Origin: Corynebacterium sp. ACRQK
GTDB taxonomy: Bacteria; Actinomycetota; Actinomycetes; Mycobacteriales; Mycobacteriaceae
Direction of reading: 5' to 3'
Length of the DNA stretch: 64,000 nucleotides
NCBI RefSeq assembly: GCF_022345965.1
Contig: NZ_JAKRMU010000007.1
Span: 56,122 to 120,121 of the forward strand
Shown: one piece after another, positions 62,876 through 64,000 of the stretch
How positions within the stretch are numbered: the first letter of the stretch is position 1
How the letters are laid out: every line of letters begins with the position of its first letter
Notes under the pieces: model-generated
The model's input: the letters and a program-made list of their open reading frames with translations, nothing else
Databases searched by the model: none
What the model was told of the DNA's origin: nothing
Made by a program: the position numbers and the translations under genes

Positions 62876-63963
62876 TTGCCGAGCTGCTGCGGGGCAGTGT
62901 GGTACTCGATTGGGGTATCGGAGAAGTTGATCGGGTTGCGGACGCTGCGCATGCCCTCGACCTCGACGATCGGATCCAGGCCTAAGGATTCTGCGAACTC
63001 GAAGGCCTGTTTGATGTTGTTCACCGGACCGGCGGGGACCCCGGCGGCGCGTAGCTTTTGGAACCACTCCTGGGCGCCGGCCTGAGCCAACGCACCTTCG
63101 ATGATCTTCGCCAACTCGGCACGGTGAGCGACACGGTCGCTGTTGGTGGCGAAACGGGCGTCATCAATAAACTCCTCGAGACCCAGCACCCGACAGGTCC
63201 GGTGGTACAGCGAGTCGTTGCCCGCGGCGATGGCGAGGTCTCCCTCCTGGGTCTTAAAGACCTGGTAGGGGGCGATGGACGGGTGAGTGTTGCCCATCGC
63301 CTTGCCGATCACACCCGCGCCGACGAACGCGCTGGCTTGGTTGGCCAGAGAGGACAGTAGGGTGTGCAGCAGGTTGATCTCGATGTGCTGGCCCTTGCCG
63401 GTAGAGGTGCGGGAGTGCAGGGCGGCGAGGATGCCCATGCCCATGTGGAGGCCGGTGAGGACATCCACCAGCGCCACGCCGACTTTGACGGGGTGGCCCT
63501 CCTCGCCGTTGATGGACATGAGGCCACCGACGGCCTGCACCATCAGGTCGTAGCCGCCGATGTCCGCGCCCTTGCCGGATCCAAAGCCGGAGAGGGAGGC
63601 GTAAATCAGACCCTCGTTGTGCTGGCGGAGCGTTTCGTAATCCAGCCCCATGCGTTGCATCGTGCCGGGGCGGAAGTTCTCCACCAGGATGTCGGCTTCC
63701 GCGGCGATACGGCGAGCCTGCTCGCGGCCCTCGTCGGTGGAGAGGTCGATCTCCACGGACTTTTTGTTGCGGTTCACGCCGGCGAAGTAGGTGGACATGC
63801 CCTGCGTGTTGACGGGCGGCGCCCACGAGCGAGTGTCGTCACCGACGCCTGGGCGTTCGATCTTGATGACCTGCGCGCCCATGTCCGCCAGCATCATGGT
63901 CGCGTAGGGGCCGGCGAGGACGCGGGAGAAATCGGCCACGACGATGCCTTCGAGGGGACCCAT
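62860..63963 (-). CDS. CaiB/BaiF-type CoA-transferase (family III), shortened C-terminus
   Basis: The 367-residue protein begins MGPLEGIVVADFSRVLAGPYATMMLADMGAQVIKIERPG, the family III signature, and has the catalytic Asp167 in VDVLTGLHMGMGILAAL. Members move CoA between acids, for example in fatty-acid or carnitine metabolism; the acid here is unknown. AAAGGA is 6 nt before the ATG. The C-terminus ends at QQLGNPAFP, just where most family members continue with GEHTxE, and the stop lies next to the 17-bp tandem repeat, suggesting loss by slippage. A motif copy (63155-63172) lies inside. Confidence 0.85.
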   Translation of the reverse strand: MGPLEGIVVADFSRVLAGPYATMMLADMGAQVIKIERPGVGDDTRSWAPPVNTQGMSTYFAGVNRNKKSVEIDLSTDEGREQARRIAAEADILVENFRPGTMQRMGLDYETLRQHNEGLIYASLSGFGSGKGADIGGYDLMVQAVGGLMSINGEEGHPVKVGVALVDVLTGLHMGMGILAALHSRTSTGKGQHIEINLLHTLLSSLANQASAFVGAGVIGKAMGNTHPSIAPYQVFKTQEGDLAIAAGNDSLYHRTCRVLGLEEFIDDARFATNSDRVAHRAELAKIIEGALAQAGAQEWFQKLRAAGVPAGPVNNIKQAFEFAESLGLDPIVEVEGMRSVRNPINFSDTPIEYHTAPQQLGNPAFP

Positions 63964-64000
63964 AGGTTCCTTTCTGGTTGGGAGTGGGATGGGTTGGGGT

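Noticed and set aside
62848..62930. A short plus-strand ORF with a perfect AAAGGAGG before an ATG in the 17-bp repeats
   Set aside because: It would encode only 22 residues (MGKQDCRAAAGQCG...) antisense to a conserved gene; the strong site is produced by the repeat unit itself.
1..64000. tRNA, rRNA, transposase, prophage or CRISPR features
   Set aside because: No clover-leaf, direct-repeat/spacer array, integrase or transposase motif was recognised on either strand. Intergenic gaps are short and explained by promoters, operators and terminators.

Overview
The window is a stretch of chromosome from a high-GC actinobacterium of the mycolic-acid group, most likely the genus Corynebacterium. The evidence is gene content and order. 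An MmpL3-type transporter, trmB, two conserved hypothetical genes and GTP-dependent pck lie together, as in Mycobacterium tuberculosis Rv0206c-Rv0211. A methyltransferase, GT4 glycosyltransferase, membrane protein, DUF3068/PorA-family protein, acyltransferase, AftD and a DUF2613 peptide repeat the order Rv0224c-Rv0228 and Rv0236c-Rv0236A. ugd/dcd and alaT/Fe-S reductase pairs, a dnaK-grpE...dnaJ-hspR locus with HAIR-type operators, and many apparently leaderless starts also fit. The species cannot be fixed. A lipid-using Corynebacterium is a guess from fadA/fadB and the CoA-transferase.

Layout. 1-6.4 kb: tail of a LysR regulator, a Tat-exported PhoX-like phosphatase, then a minus-strand envelope set (DUF3054, UPF0104/LPG-synthase-like membrane protein, MmpL3). 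6.5-11 kb: trmB diverging from two conserved hypothetical genes and pck. 11-15.3 kb: ahpC/ahpF, with a well-formed ahpC promoter overlapped by a palindrome, and a one-piece thiosulfate transporter (TsuA-type membrane protein fused to a TusA domain). 15.4-18.2 kb: acetolactate decarboxylase and a surface-anchored VWA protein. 18.3-22 kb: fadA-fadB beta-oxidation pair. 22.2-34.6 kb: cell-wall polysaccharide cluster ending in the very large aftD, then a universal stress protein and a GH3 lipoprotein. 34.6-41.9 kb: VanW-type protein, a tandem pair of small secreted membrane proteins, ugd, dcd, alaT and a low-complexity membrane protein. 42-46.8 kb: a heterodisulfide-reductase-like Fe-S protein with a long Ala/Pro tail and an esterase. 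47-54.2 kb: the dnaK locus, split by an SOS-box-linked HNH endonuclease gene and an unknown gene. 54-64 kb: amino-acid antiporter, 5'-truncated LLM oxidoreductase, SulP transporter plus ogt, an EspC-like/DUF1023 hydrolase pair, a nitrilase-family amidase, a globin-fold flavin reductase and a CaiB-type CoA-transferase.

Most genes are housekeeping or envelope functions. No transposase, phage gene, CRISPR array, rRNA or tRNA was recognised. The most unusual signal is a short degenerate motif, GGGGCGTCA followed by an A/G-rich tract (or its complement). It recurs about 18 times on both strands, in intergenic DNA and inside genes, and no annotated feature explains it. Other regulatory architectures worth attention are an 11-bp-periodic TCAC array ahead of ugd, a perfect LexA box ahead of the HNH gene, SigH/HspR-type elements ahead of dnaK, a 115-bp inverted-repeat element at 42.0 kb, and inverted and direct repeats ahead of phoX.
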